From: Terriglobia bacterium
GTDB lineage: Bacteria > Acidobacteriota > Terriglobia > Terriglobales > Acidobacteriaceae
DNA: 64,000 nucleotides
Reading direction: 5' to 3'
Assembly (NCBI GenBank): GCA_020072845.1
Contig: JAIQGF010000007.1
Span: forward strand, 186,001 to 250,000
Shown here: piece by piece, positions 15,351 through 24,036 of the stretch
How positions within the stretch are numbered: position 1 is the stretch's first letter
Layout: every line of letters starts with the position of its first letter
Position numbers and translations under genes: made by a program
Notes under the pieces: model-generated
What the model saw: the letters and a program-made list of their open reading frames with translations, nothing else
Told to the model about the DNA's origin: nothing
The model's database searches: none

Positions 15351-16735
15351 GGGGAGCAGCGACCATCGTCTTCGGAAGAGTGCTGCCCTTCGTCCTGGCG
15401 GTCACCATCGGCGCGATCGCACAGCAGACCCAGGCGGCGGTTCCTCAGCAGCCGGGGCGCAGCGATCCATCGTTCACAGAACCTTCTCTCGCGCCGGGCG
15501 TGGACTATACCGTTCCCACCGAGACCGAGATCAAGGCCACGCTCGATCGCATTCTTGCTCACTTCGTCCGCTCCACACCGTATCGCATCATTGACTCCAG
15601 TACCGGCAAGCCAATCACCGACTTCTCTCATCCGGTGAAAACCGCCGAAGTCGATCTCAGCAACGGGGAGTTCAACGACTGGACCTACTCTACCGGCGTT
15701 GCGCTGGCCGGCATGTTGCACGTTGCCGATGTGACCGGGGACCGGCGCTACCAGGATTACGCGCTCAAGAACTTCGACTTCATCTTCGACCACCTCAATT
15801 ACTTCCGCCGCCAGGCCCAGCAGTTTGGGCCGCAGCCGCACGGCTATCGCCGACTGCTGGCGATGCATGAACTCGATGACTGCGGCGCCATCGGCTTTGC
15901 ACTCGTCAAGGCCTATGCGAAGAAGCAGGATCCGCGCTACCGCGAAACCATCGACGTAGCTGCCGATTTCGTCTCCCACAAGATGACGCGCATGCCCGAC
16001 GGCACGCTGGCGCGCCCGCGGCCGCTGCCGGTCTCCATCTGGACCGATGATATGTACATGAGCATCCCGCTGCTGGCGCAGATGGGGCACCTCACGGGCG
16101 ATGGCAAGTACTTCGACGATGCCGCCCGGCAGGCCATACAGATGTCGGCACGCGTCTTCAACCCCGCCAATGGACTCTACGACCACGCCTGGTTTCAAGG
16201 AGTGGATCACGACCCTAGGTTCTACTGGGGCCGCGCCGACGGCTGGGCGCTGATGTCGCTGGCGGAACTGTTGAGCGTGATGCCGGACAATCATCCAGAT
16301 CGCGCACGCGTGCTCGAACTCTTCCAAGCGGGTATTCGCGGGGTCGCCGAACTGCAAGGCAGCACTGGCCTGTGGCACCAACTGCTCGATCGTACCGACA
16401 GCTATCTGGAGACGTCGGCATCGGCGATGTTTACCTTTGCCATTGCGCGTGGAGTGAATCGCGGCTGGCTTAGCCCGATCTATGCCCCGGTTGCGCAAGC
16501 CGGCTGGCAGGCGGTAGCCAAGCGCGTGCGCGAGAGCGGAGAGATTGACGGCATCTGCGTGGGCACGACCGCTGCCTATGATGCCGTTTACTACTACCAC
16601 CGTCCGACCAGTACCCGCGCCATGCAGGGCTACGGCCCTACCCTGCTCGCCGGCGCGGAGATGATCCAGATGCTCCGGTCATTCGATGTCGAGCGCAAGC
16701 TCAACACCTTTCATTACCGTCCGCGCGGGAAATAG
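15347..16735 (+). CDS. GH105 unsaturated rhamnogalacturonyl hydrolase
   Basis: A 462-aa secreted or periplasmic enzyme. After a signal peptide ending near AQQTQA comes an (alpha/alpha)6 barrel of the YteR/YesR type. The catalytic aspartate is in MHELDDCGAIGFAL, and WTDDMYM is a typical substrate-pocket motif; later WGRADGWA is also family-typical. It hydrolyses the unsaturated uronic acid from oligosaccharides made by pectate or rhamnogalacturonan lyases, giving 5-keto-4-deoxyuronate for the KduI step. The start chosen overlaps the uxaC stop by four bases. No lyase gene occurs in the window. Confidence 0.88.
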   Translation: MRGAATIVFGRVLPFVLAVTIGAIAQQTQAAVPQQPGRSDPSFTEPSLAPGVDYTVPTETEIKATLDRILAHFVRSTPYRIIDSSTGKPITDFSHPVKTAEVDLSNGEFNDWTYSTGVALAGMLHVADVTGDRRYQDYALKNFDFIFDHLNYFRRQAQQFGPQPHGYRRLLAMHELDDCGAIGFALVKAYAKKQDPRYRETIDVAADFVSHKMTRMPDGTLARPRPLPVSIWTDDMYMSIPLLAQMGHLTGDGKYFDDAARQAIQMSARVFNPANGLYDHAWFQGVDHDPRFYWGRADGWALMSLAELLSVMPDNHPDRARVLELFQAGIRGVAELQGSTGLWHQLLDRTDSYLETSASAMFTFAIARGVNRGWLSPIYAPVAQAGWQAVAKRVRESGEIDGICVGTTAAYDAVYYYHRPTSTRAMQGYGPTLLAGAEMIQMLRSFDVERKLNTFHYRPRGK

Positions 16736-16753
16736 TCGCGAGAGGAGTAGTAC

Positions 16754-17926
16754 ATGGCCCGCATCATCGCCACATTGCTGATCGGCCTCAGCTTCATGGC
16801 TGCCGCGGGCCCCGCCGCTGCCGCTTCCTCATCGGCCACGGTCATGGTGAAGAACCCCATTGATCTCGCTCGATCCTCGGAGACTATTGTCTTGGACGCT
16901 GCCGAGCTGCGTCGAATTCTCGGCGTCAAAGACGTACGTCGGGTCCATGTGCGCGATGCCCGCTCCGCGCAGGACCTGCTCGTTCAAGCCGTCGACCTCA
17001 ACGACGACGGAACGTTCGACCAACTTCTGTTCCAGACCGACATCGGGCCGTCGGAGACGCGGAAGTTTGTCCTCACGGTTGGTGAAGTCCAGATCGCCGC
17101 CCGTGAGCAGTTCAAGGCCTACGGCCGCTTCGTTCGAGAACGCCGCGACGACTTCGCCTGGGAAAACGATCGCATCGCTCACCGCATGTACGGCGCGGCG
17201 CTGGAGACTTGGGCCCAGGAACCGCTGACCAGCAGTGCGGTGGATGTGTGGACGAAGCGGACCCGCAAGCTGGTGATCAACGATTGGTACATGGTGGACG
17301 ACTATCACCACGACCACGGTGAGGGCGCAGACCTGTACTCTGCCGGCAGCAGCCGCGGTTGCGGCGGAGACGGCCTTTGGGCCGGTGGACGCCTCTATCC
17401 CTCGGCCAACTTCCGCGATACTCGCGTGCTCGCCAACGGGCCCATCCGCGTGATGTTCGAGCTGGTGTACCCGGCATGGCAGGCGGGCGGCGTCCGAGTT
17501 TCCATGGTGAAGCGAATCACGCTCGATGCGGGCCAGAACCTTGATCGCTTTGAAAGCCACTACACCGTGGAGAGTGGCTCGGGCGATCTCGCCGAAGCTA
17601 TCGGCATCAGGAAGACGCCGGCGGTTCAACTGGCTTTTTCGCGGGACCAGGGCACGCTCCGTGCCTGGGAAGCCCTGCAGGGCGATGATGGTCAACTGGG
17701 CTGCGCTGTCATCGTCGATCCCGCCAGCGTGATCGGCAACACAGTAGACATCAAGAACTACCTCGTGACCGCGAAAATGCCGCCCGACAAAGTCGCCGTC
17801 TATTACGCCGGCTTTGGCTGGAATAAAAGTGGCGACTTCAAAGGCCCCGAAGAGTGGGACCGCTACGTTGCCCAGTTCGCAACTCGCCTGCGCTCGCCGC
17901 TTCAGGTGTCACTGGCGGCCCAGTAG
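16754..17926 (+). CDS. DUF4861 secreted protein
   Basis: A 390-aa protein with a clear signal peptide (cleavage after about PAAAA, residue 24). The mature part starts with VMVKNPIDLARSSETIVL and contains DDFAWENDRIAHRMYG, both characteristic of DUF4861 as found in pectin and alginate utilisation loci of Bacteroidota and Acidobacteriota. It is a predicted all-beta periplasmic protein. It sits between GH105 and GH28 genes in one operon, so a role on released uronic oligosaccharides is likely, but its activity is not known to me. Confidence 0.82.
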   Translation: MARIIATLLIGLSFMAAAGPAAAASSSATVMVKNPIDLARSSETIVLDAAELRRILGVKDVRRVHVRDARSAQDLLVQAVDLNDDGTFDQLLFQTDIGPSETRKFVLTVGEVQIAAREQFKAYGRFVRERRDDFAWENDRIAHRMYGAALETWAQEPLTSSAVDVWTKRTRKLVINDWYMVDDYHHDHGEGADLYSAGSSRGCGGDGLWAGGRLYPSANFRDTRVLANGPIRVMFELVYPAWQAGGVRVSMVKRITLDAGQNLDRFESHYTVESGSGDLAEAIGIRKTPAVQLAFSRDQGTLRAWEALQGDDGQLGCAVIVDPASVIGNTVDIKNYLVTAKMPPDKVAVYYAGFGWNKSGDFKGPEEWDRYVAQFATRLRSPLQVSLAAQ

Positions 17927-17949
17927 CGCCCGCGGAAGAAGGGGGAAAG

Positions 17950-19548
17950 ATGTCTGACGATAATCCGCGTCGCGGCTTCATCAGGAACCTGGCGGCTGTG
18001 GCTGCCGTAACCGTTCCAGTCGCCAGCGCGTACGGTGCTGAACCTGATCCGACTCCGGCGGGTTCGCGCACCTCGCTCTACAACATCCTCGACTTCGGCG
18101 CCGTTCCCGACGGCAAGACTCTGTGCACTCCGGCGATCCAGGCGGCTGTGGACACTTGTGCGAAGTCCGGCGGAGGCAAGGTCATCGTGCCGCCCGGGAA
18201 GTTTCTCGCCAGCGCAATCTTCCTGAAGAGCCACGTGGAAGTCGAGATTCTGGCGGGCGCGACTCTGCTGTTCACCACCGACTTCGGTGGTGTTCCTGCC
18301 ATGCAAGGACGCTGGGAAGGGATCGATCGTACAACCTATGCCGCGCTGTTCACCGGGCTTGATCTGGAGAACGTCTCCATCACCGGCCGCGGCGTGCTCG
18401 ATGGACAGGGCGAAGCCTGGTGGAAAGCCTTCCGCCGGGACGAGGAACTGCGGCGCAAGCTGGGGCTGGAGGAGCGTGAACCGGAAAATCCTCCCGGATC
18501 GCTGCTGAAATGGGGCCGCCCGCGGATGATCAACCTGTTCCGCTGCCGCAATGTGCGAATCGCCGGCATCAGCGTCGTCGATTCGCCCTCGTGGAATGTC
18601 CACCCGGTGCAGTGCAACGACGTGGTCATCGACGGCCTCACTATCACCGCGCCCTGGGGCTCTCCCAACACCGACGGCATCGATCCCGACTCCTGCCGCA
18701 ATGTGCGCATCGCGAACTGCTACATCAGCGTGGGCGACGACTGCATCATTATTAAGTCCGGATACAAATACCGGGAGGATGGAATCCCCTGCGAGAACAT
18801 CGCCGTCACCAATTGCGTCTTTGGCACAGGTCATGCCGGGGTGGGAATCGGCAGCGAAACCGCGGGCGGCGTGAGAAACGTTGCCATCAGTAACTGCCTC
18901 TGCGACGGGACCCACCGAGGGCTGCGCTTCAAGACCGCCAGGAGCCGCGGCAACGTGGTGGAAAACGTCCGCGCCTCCAACGTGGTGATGCGCGATGTCG
19001 GCGAGGCTGTGGTGGTCACGATGTTCTACACCGGGGGTGACCTGCACAAGTCCGAACCGGTCAACCAGGGTACGCCCCGCTTCCGCAACTTCCATTTCAG
19101 CGACATCTTCGCCACCAATGTGAAGAAGGCCGCGGTCATCGAAGGACTGCAGGAGATGCCGATCCAGGAGGTCAGTATCAGCAACTTCACGGTCGAGGGC
19201 GCCGAAACCGGCATTGCTTGTACCAACGCAATCGGAGTCAGATTCTCCGATGTCGTAGTGAATGTGGCGAAGGGACCGGTGGTGGCTGCCGATTCAGTTC
19301 ACAACCTCGACATCAGCAGGGCAACCACGCGCAAGCCAAGGAGCGGCGAACCGGTCATTCGTTTTGAAAATGTCACCGACGCGGTGGTGCAATCGTGCAC
19401 CGCTCCCGAAGGCACCGGCACTTTCCTGGAACTGAAGGGTACGGCCAATCGCGACATCAGCTTGATCGGCAACCGCTTGAGCCGGGCTGCTCACGAAGTC
19501 GGCCTGGTCAATGGCGCCAGCGACAGCGCCATCGTCAAGCGAAGCTGA
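17950..19548 (+). CDS. GH28 polygalacturonase, Tat-exported
   Basis: A 532-aa right-handed beta-helix glycosidase. The N-terminus (RRGFIRN plus hydrophobic stretch) is a Tat signal. GH28 catalytic motifs are in order: NTDGID (240-245), GDDC (262-265), GHAGVGIGSE (294-303) and RFKT (about 322). The first glycine-histidine motif is GHA rather than the canonical GHG. It hydrolyses galacturonan to free galacturonate or oligomers. The ATG at 17950 has GGGGGAAAG upstream; the longer frame runs into DUF4861. It is the last gene of the operon and ends four bases from the convergent pectinesterase gene. Confidence 0.92.
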   Translation: MSDDNPRRGFIRNLAAVAAVTVPVASAYGAEPDPTPAGSRTSLYNILDFGAVPDGKTLCTPAIQAAVDTCAKSGGGKVIVPPGKFLASAIFLKSHVEVEILAGATLLFTTDFGGVPAMQGRWEGIDRTTYAALFTGLDLENVSITGRGVLDGQGEAWWKAFRRDEELRRKLGLEEREPENPPGSLLKWGRPRMINLFRCRNVRIAGISVVDSPSWNVHPVQCNDVVIDGLTITAPWGSPNTDGIDPDSCRNVRIANCYISVGDDCIIIKSGYKYREDGIPCENIAVTNCVFGTGHAGVGIGSETAGGVRNVAISNCLCDGTHRGLRFKTARSRGNVVENVRASNVVMRDVGEAVVVTMFYTGGDLHKSEPVNQGTPRFRNFHFSDIFATNVKKAAVIEGLQEMPIQEVSISNFTVEGAETGIACTNAIGVRFSDVVVNVAKGPVVAADSVHNLDISRATTRKPRSGEPVIRFENVTDAVVQSCTAPEGTGTFLELKGTANRDISLIGNRLSRAAHEVGLVNGASDSAIVKRS

Positions 19549-19552
19549 GATT

Positions 19553-20821
19553 TCAGCGACTTCTTCCGGCCCGGGTGAGTGACAAGTCGGCATTGCGGCG
19601 ACGAAGGGATGCGGAGGAGGCAAAGATATCTCCTCCGCGCAACTCGATCGCTACTGGTTCGCTGGCAGGGCCCGCCGCAAACTCCAAAGAGTCGGTGCCG
19701 CTTCCGCGCCTGTAACCGGCCTTCGCTCCTGACGCAAAAGCCAGGGCGGGAACTCCGCGGACCGTGACGCTCTCATTGAACTTCACCAGCACGCGGCCGC
19801 TTGTCCGCTCAACCTTGACGACCCGGGGCACCGACGTGCTTTCCGGATTCCAGCCGGGCAGCGTCCACTCCGCCGTCACCGTTGTCTTGGTTTGGGCCGG
19901 GGATTGTTCAATGTTGTTCTTGAGCCACGGGTAATTCGGGGCCTTGTTGTCGGCGAAGTAGATGCGCCCCTCCCCCCATTTCATTTGATAATTCTTCGCG
20001 GGCTCGCGCCAGATTTGTCCGCTCGGTAAAAGCCGGTCTGAAATCCTGTCCTCCACGAAGTACCATGCCGCGTCGCGGAAATACGACCCTAGTCCGAATG
20101 GCTCCGGGCCGTCGATCACCGAGTTGCGGATGACCAGTTTGTCGGACTCGCGCGCCAGCCCTTCGTTGAACAAACAACTCTTCGTTCCGCCCGCGCACCA
20201 GAACCTGGAGTTCACGGCGTAGGTGGTCCCGCGCGGCACCATGATGTGATAGGTGCCCGACACATACACGTCGTTCAGGTAATACTCGGCGCCGTCCCCA
20301 AGCTTCCATCGCCGCGCCGAGAGCACCAAGGTATCCCCGCCAAATCCCACCACGTCCACGTTGGCGATCACGATGTGCGTCGCATCACCGACGATCGACA
20401 GCGCCGCCCCTTTGCCCTTCTCGGATTGGAACGAGTTGGCGACGGTCAGGTTCTCGAAGACCAATTCCGAACCGTCGGCGATTACGGTGGCGCACTGCTC
20501 CTCTTTGGATTGATCGGCAGCGGTGGGACAGGAACTGGTATCAACTTCGGCTGTAATCAACGTCCTTTTGCGGTCTTCCCCGCGCAGCGTCAGGAAGGAC
20601 CGGTGAATCCGCACCTGCTCGCGGTACGTCCCGTTCTTGATGTGAATTACGACGCGCTCGCGATTGCCCTCGGGCACCGAATCCACCGCGGCTTGAATGG
20701 TCGGGAATTGGGCCGGCCCGTGCGCCGCAACCGTAATGTCGAGCGCGCCGGCAAGGCGCCCAGCAAGCAGAAGGACCAAACCCGCGATGGCGACATTGCG
20801 CATGCGCATGGCAACCGACAT
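19553..20821 (-). CDS. Pectinesterase-like protein (CE8) with altered active site
   Basis: A 422-aa exported beta-helix protein. It has a signal peptide (MRMRNVAIAGLVLLLAGRLAG within the N-terminus), the CE8 start pattern FPTIQAAVDSVPEGN and GTYREQV. The first catalytic aspartate remains (GGDTLVL), but the preceding glutamine is glycine. The usual VDFIFG block is replaced by YHIMVPRG, which removes the second catalytic aspartate. A C-terminal Ig-like extension (about 320-390) is unusual. It either demethylates pectin by a modified mechanism or has another esterase or binding role. It is transcribed toward GH28 and divergently from the GntR operon. Confidence 0.8.
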   Translation of the reverse strand: MSVAMRMRNVAIAGLVLLLAGRLAGALDITVAAHGPAQFPTIQAAVDSVPEGNRERVVIHIKNGTYREQVRIHRSFLTLRGEDRKRTLITAEVDTSSCPTAADQSKEEQCATVIADGSELVFENLTVANSFQSEKGKGAALSIVGDATHIVIANVDVVGFGGDTLVLSARRWKLGDGAEYYLNDVYVSGTYHIMVPRGTTYAVNSRFWCAGGTKSCLFNEGLARESDKLVIRNSVIDGPEPFGLGSYFRDAAWYFVEDRISDRLLPSGQIWREPAKNYQMKWGEGRIYFADNKAPNYPWLKNNIEQSPAQTKTTVTAEWTLPGWNPESTSVPRVVKVERTSGRVLVKFNESVTVRGVPALAFASGAKAGYRRGSGTDSLEFAAGPASEPVAIELRGGDIFASSASLRRRNADLSLTRAGRSR

Positions 20822-20890
20822 ATTAGATCCCAGATGAGTGGCCACAGGTCAGCGGCGTTAGGATAGACCAATATGTTTAGCAAAACAAAA

Positions 20891-20903
20891 GTGGCATTGC
20901 CAC
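20891..20903. promoter_or_regulatory. Palindrome GTGG-N5-CCAC, pectinesterase side
   Basis: GTGGCATTGCCAC is a perfect dyad (GTGGCA/TGCCAC) lying 70 bases upstream of the pectinesterase start. The same GTGG-N5-CCAC arrangement recurs at 21036-21048 before the GntR gene. GntR/FadR-type regulators bind such G-rich/C-rich dyads, so this is a candidate operator. Confidence 0.5.
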
Positions 20904-21035
20904 ATATGCGAGCAGGATACCCCGACCGCCGGACCATAATGGCACTCACGCATGCTCAAAATAGCATTTATTACCGTTGACAACGCTTATTTCGAAGCGG
21001 ATACTCGTGCCGCAATCTGCCCACTCTTACCCAAG

Positions 21036-21048
21036 GTGGCTATACCAC
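21036..21048. promoter_or_regulatory. Palindrome GTGG-N5-CCAC, GntR side
   Basis: GTGGCTATACCAC repeats the arms and spacing of the site at 20891-20903 and ends 28 bases before the GntR start codon. The inner TATACCA half resembles known GntR-family half-sites. Position directly at the regulator gene suggests autorepression. Confidence 0.5.
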
Positions 21049-21076
21049 TTTGGTTGGTTGTCGATTCGTACATGAC

Positions 21077-21913
21077 ATGGCCAGCAGCAGCCCAATGCAT
21101 ACTCCTCAGCGCGGCAACGGCAAGGCGACCTGGAAAGGGAGCGCCGAACAAGTGGTTTCCTTCGTACGCCACTTGATCGAGCGCGGTCAGTTGTGCCCGG
21201 GAGACCGTCTGTCGGCCGAGCGGGACCTGGCCCTGCAAATCGGCGTCAGCCGTCCCACGGTTCGCGTCGGCCTACGGGCCTTGTCCGCCATGGGGGTGGT
21301 GCAGTCGAGACCTGGTTCGGGAACCTACATCACTGCGGGGCCGCCGAGTTTGGGTACTGAGCCGCTGAATTTTCAGGCGGCGCTGCACGGGTTTACTCAG
21401 GAACAAATGTTCGAGGCACGCCGCATTCTCGAGGTTGGCGCAGCGGGATTGGCGGCACAGCGCGCCCGGCCGGAAGCGATCGCCAAAATTGCCGATGAGG
21501 TCAGCAATCTGTTTGCGGCGATCGACGAAAAGGAACTTTTCCTGGTCCACGACATGAGTTTCCACCGTGCGGTGGCAGCAGCATCGGAGAATCCGATCGT
21601 TGCGTCATTGGTGGAGATGGTCTCCACTCTTTTCTACGAGAGGCGCAAACAGACGGCGAGGCTGGCGACCGATACCAATCTTCGCGATGCAGCCCAGATG
21701 CACCGGCTTGTCTATCAGGCGATTCGCGCTCACGATCCCGAAGCCGCACGATCCGCCATGGACAAGCACCTGCTGATATCCGGCCAACATCAGGCGCAAG
21801 AGCAATCCGGCACAGAGCGCAGGTCTGCTTTATTGCCAGGGCCTGGTTCGCGTAGCGGGAATGAGCGCTCCCCGCGGAGAAGAAAGGGAAGGCAATATCG
21901 AGGCGATGAATAG
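21077..21913 (+). CDS. GntR/FadR-family regulator
   Basis: A 278-aa regulator. The N-terminal winged helix (about 20-85) has GDRLSAERDLALQIGVSRPT and a wing RPGSGTYI. The C-terminal FCD-type helical ligand domain (about 100-240) follows, with histidines suited to metal or carboxylate sugar binding. ExuR/UxuR are the family's hexuronate sensors. Here it heads the SDR-larA-gnd-exuT-kinase operon. Its last codons overlap the start of the SDR gene by eight bases. ATG 21077 is preferred over the earlier TTG, which would sit against the candidate operator, though no clear ribosome-binding site is seen. Confidence 0.85.
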   Translation: MASSSPMHTPQRGNGKATWKGSAEQVVSFVRHLIERGQLCPGDRLSAERDLALQIGVSRPTVRVGLRALSAMGVVQSRPGSGTYITAGPPSLGTEPLNFQAALHGFTQEQMFEARRILEVGAAGLAAQRARPEAIAKIADEVSNLFAAIDEKELFLVHDMSFHRAVAAASENPIVASLVEMVSTLFYERRKQTARLATDTNLRDAAQMHRLVYQAIRAHDPEAARSAMDKHLLISGQHQAQEQSGTERRSALLPGPGSRSGNERSPRRRKGRQYRGDE

Positions 21914-22742
21914 TTACGAGGGGTTCATCAAAGCTTTTGACTTTACCGGGCAAACGGTGGTGATCACTGGCGGCGCCGGCGTCCTGGGCGGCGAAATGGC
22001 GTGCGCCCTGACCGGCTGCGGCGCGCAGGTCGCCATTCTGGACCTCAACCTCGAACCCGGCAAGGCACTCCTGGAGCGAATGGGCAAGCGCGCCGCGCAG
22101 ACCGAACTGTTTGCCTGCAACGTGCTTCAGGTTGACAGCCTGAAGAAGGCGGCGGCCGACGTCCTGGCCCGTTTCGGAAAGATCGATTGCCTGATCAACG
22201 CCGCGGGAGGAAACAAGCCCCAGGCAACCACCAGTGCTGAGCTGAAGTTCTTCGACCTGCCCACCGAAGCGCTGCGCTGGGTTTTCGACTTGAACATTCT
22301 CGGAACCATCCTGCCGTGCCAGGTCTTCGGCAAGATCATGGCGGAGCAAGGGCACGGAACCATCCTGAATATTTCCTCGATGAATGCCTTTCGCCCCCTG
22401 ACTCGCATTCCCGCGTATTCGGCGGCCAAGGCGGGCGTCAGCAACTTCACCCAATGGCTGGCGGTGCACATGGCCCAGGAGTGCTCGCCGCGCATTCGCG
22501 TCAACGCCATTGCGCCCGGATTCTTCCTCACAGAACAGAACCGGTTCCTGCTGACGGATCGCGACACCGGCGCATTGACCGCGCGCGGCAAATCGATCAT
22601 CGCCCACACTCCCATGGCCAGGTTTGGTGAAGCCGAAGATTTGTTTGGCGCCGTGCTGTGGTTGTTGTCGCCCGCGTCCGCGTTCGTTACCGGCACGGTG
22701 GTCGCGGTCGACGGTGGTTTCTCAGCCTACAGCGGTGTTTGA
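21906..22742 (+). CDS. SDR oxidoreductase, probable fructuronate reductase / D-mannonate oxidoreductase
   Basis: A 278-aa classical SDR with TGGAGVLGG, NAAGG, the catalytic NISSMNAF serine and YSAAK. It matches the SDR-type D-mannonate oxidoreductase (Bacillus-type UxuB), which reduces fructuronate to D-mannonate, rather than the long-chain E. coli UxuB. GAGG precedes the ATG at 21906, inside the end of the GntR gene. It lies after UxaC/UxaE chemistry in the pathway and before the LarA-like epimerase. Specificity is inferred from the family and context. Confidence 0.78.
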   Translation: MNSYEGFIKAFDFTGQTVVITGGAGVLGGEMACALTGCGAQVAILDLNLEPGKALLERMGKRAAQTELFACNVLQVDSLKKAAADVLARFGKIDCLINAAGGNKPQATTSAELKFFDLPTEALRWVFDLNILGTILPCQVFGKIMAEQGHGTILNISSMNAFRPLTRIPAYSAAKAGVSNFTQWLAVHMAQECSPRIRVNAIAPGFFLTEQNRFLLTDRDTGALTARGKSIIAHTPMARFGEAEDLFGAVLWLLSPASAFVTGTVVAVDGGFSAYSGV

Positions 22743-22754
22743 AGGAGCGAAGAG

Positions 22755-24026
22755 ATGACGGTCGGAAGAGGATCTGCCGTTGGATACTTGAGTGCCGATG
22801 ACATGCGGCAGATCGTTTCCGAGGCGATTGCCACGGCCGCCTTCGATGGCAAACGCATTCTGATCATTATCCCGGATGGGACACGCACCATGCCCATGCC
22901 GGAAATGTTTGTAATTTTTCGAGAGCTGCTGCGGCCGCGGACGAAGGCGCTGGACTACCTGGTTGCCTTGGGCACCCATCCTCCCATGAGCGATGCGCAG
23001 CTAAGCAAGTTGGTCGGCCAGCCGGTGGTGGATGGGAAGGCAGGCGATTCCTACGTCTTCAACCACCGCTGGGAAAACCCAGAGAACTTTATCCGGCTCG
23101 GCGCCATCCCTGCTCTGGATATGGAGCTGATTACCAGCGGCCTCATGTCGCAAGAAGTGCCGGTCACGCTCAACCGGCTGATCCTCGATTACGACCATCT
23201 TGTGGTCTGTGGCCCGGTGTTCCCGCACGAAGTGGTCGGGTTCTCGGGCGGCAATAAATACTTTTTCCCGGGCATTGCCGGCCCGGAGATCATCAACTTC
23301 ACGCACTGGCTGGGCGCCGTGATCACCAACTACGAGGTGATCGGCGCGGGCTACACGCCGGTGCGGGCGGTGATTGATCGCGCCGCCGAAATGATTCCCC
23401 GCCCCAGGTCCTGTTTCGCGCTGGTCGTCACCCATGAGGGAGTCGCCGGCTTGTACTTCGGATCTCCCCAGGAGGCGTGGACCGCGGCGTCGGCACTTTC
23501 GGCCCGCAAGCACATTGTCTATGTCGAGCGGCCGTTCCGTCGCGTGCTGTCCATCATGCCGGAGATGTACGACGACTTGTGGACCGCGGCCAAAGGCATG
23601 TACAAGATCGAGCCTGCGGTTGCCGACGGCGGCGAAGTCGTCATCTACAGTCCGGGCCTTACCGAGGTCAGCTATACCCACGGAAAGCTGATCGATCAGA
23701 TTGGCTACCACTGCCGCGATTACTTCATGAAGCAGTGGGACCGCTTTAAGCATTTTCCGGGCGGAGTACTGGCGCACTCGACGCACGTCAAAGGCCTCGG
23801 CCAGTACGACGCCAGTACTGGGATTGAAACTCCACGCATCAAGGTGACGCTGGCCACCGGTATTCCCGAAGAGCGCTGCCGCCGCATCAACCTGGGATAT
23901 CTGAACCCGGCAACCGTTCATCTCGACGAGTGGCGTGGTCGCGAGGACGAAGGCGTGGTCGCGATCCCGCGCGCCGGCGAAATCCTGTTCCGGCTCAAGA
24001 GAGCGACGATGGCAGCGGCATCGTAG
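22755..24026 (+). CDS. LarA-family nickel-pincer racemase/epimerase
   Basis: A 423-aa member of the lactate-racemase family. The DGTR motif (41-44), a catalytic histidine in ALGTHPP (H75), and PHEVVGFSGGNKYFFPG are present, with H158, K168 and H184. The spacing of these three (10 and 16) equals that of H174, K184 and H200 in Lactobacillus LarA, that is, catalytic base, lysine linked to the nickel-pincer nucleotide, and nickel ligand. LarA homologues include 2-epimerases of sugar acids. Between a mannonate-forming reductase and 6-phosphogluconate dehydrogenase, the likely reaction is D-mannonate to D-gluconate. The cofactor-making LarB/C/E proteins are not in this window. AAGGAG precedes the ATG. 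Confidence 0.85.
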   Translation: MTVGRGSAVGYLSADDMRQIVSEAIATAAFDGKRILIIIPDGTRTMPMPEMFVIFRELLRPRTKALDYLVALGTHPPMSDAQLSKLVGQPVVDGKAGDSYVFNHRWENPENFIRLGAIPALDMELITSGLMSQEVPVTLNRLILDYDHLVVCGPVFPHEVVGFSGGNKYFFPGIAGPEIINFTHWLGAVITNYEVIGAGYTPVRAVIDRAAEMIPRPRSCFALVVTHEGVAGLYFGSPQEAWTAASALSARKHIVYVERPFRRVLSIMPEMYDDLWTAAKGMYKIEPAVADGGEVVIYSPGLTEVSYTHGKLIDQIGYHCRDYFMKQWDRFKHFPGGVLAHSTHVKGLGQYDASTGIETPRIKVTLATGIPEERCRRINLGYLNPATVHLDEWRGREDEGVVAIPRAGEILFRLKRATMAAAS

Positions 24027-24036
24027 GAGAACCAAC

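Noticed and set aside
17902-19095. 397-codon minus-strand frame over GH28
   Set aside because: The plus strand carries all GH28 catalytic motifs; the opposite frame is a composition artefact.
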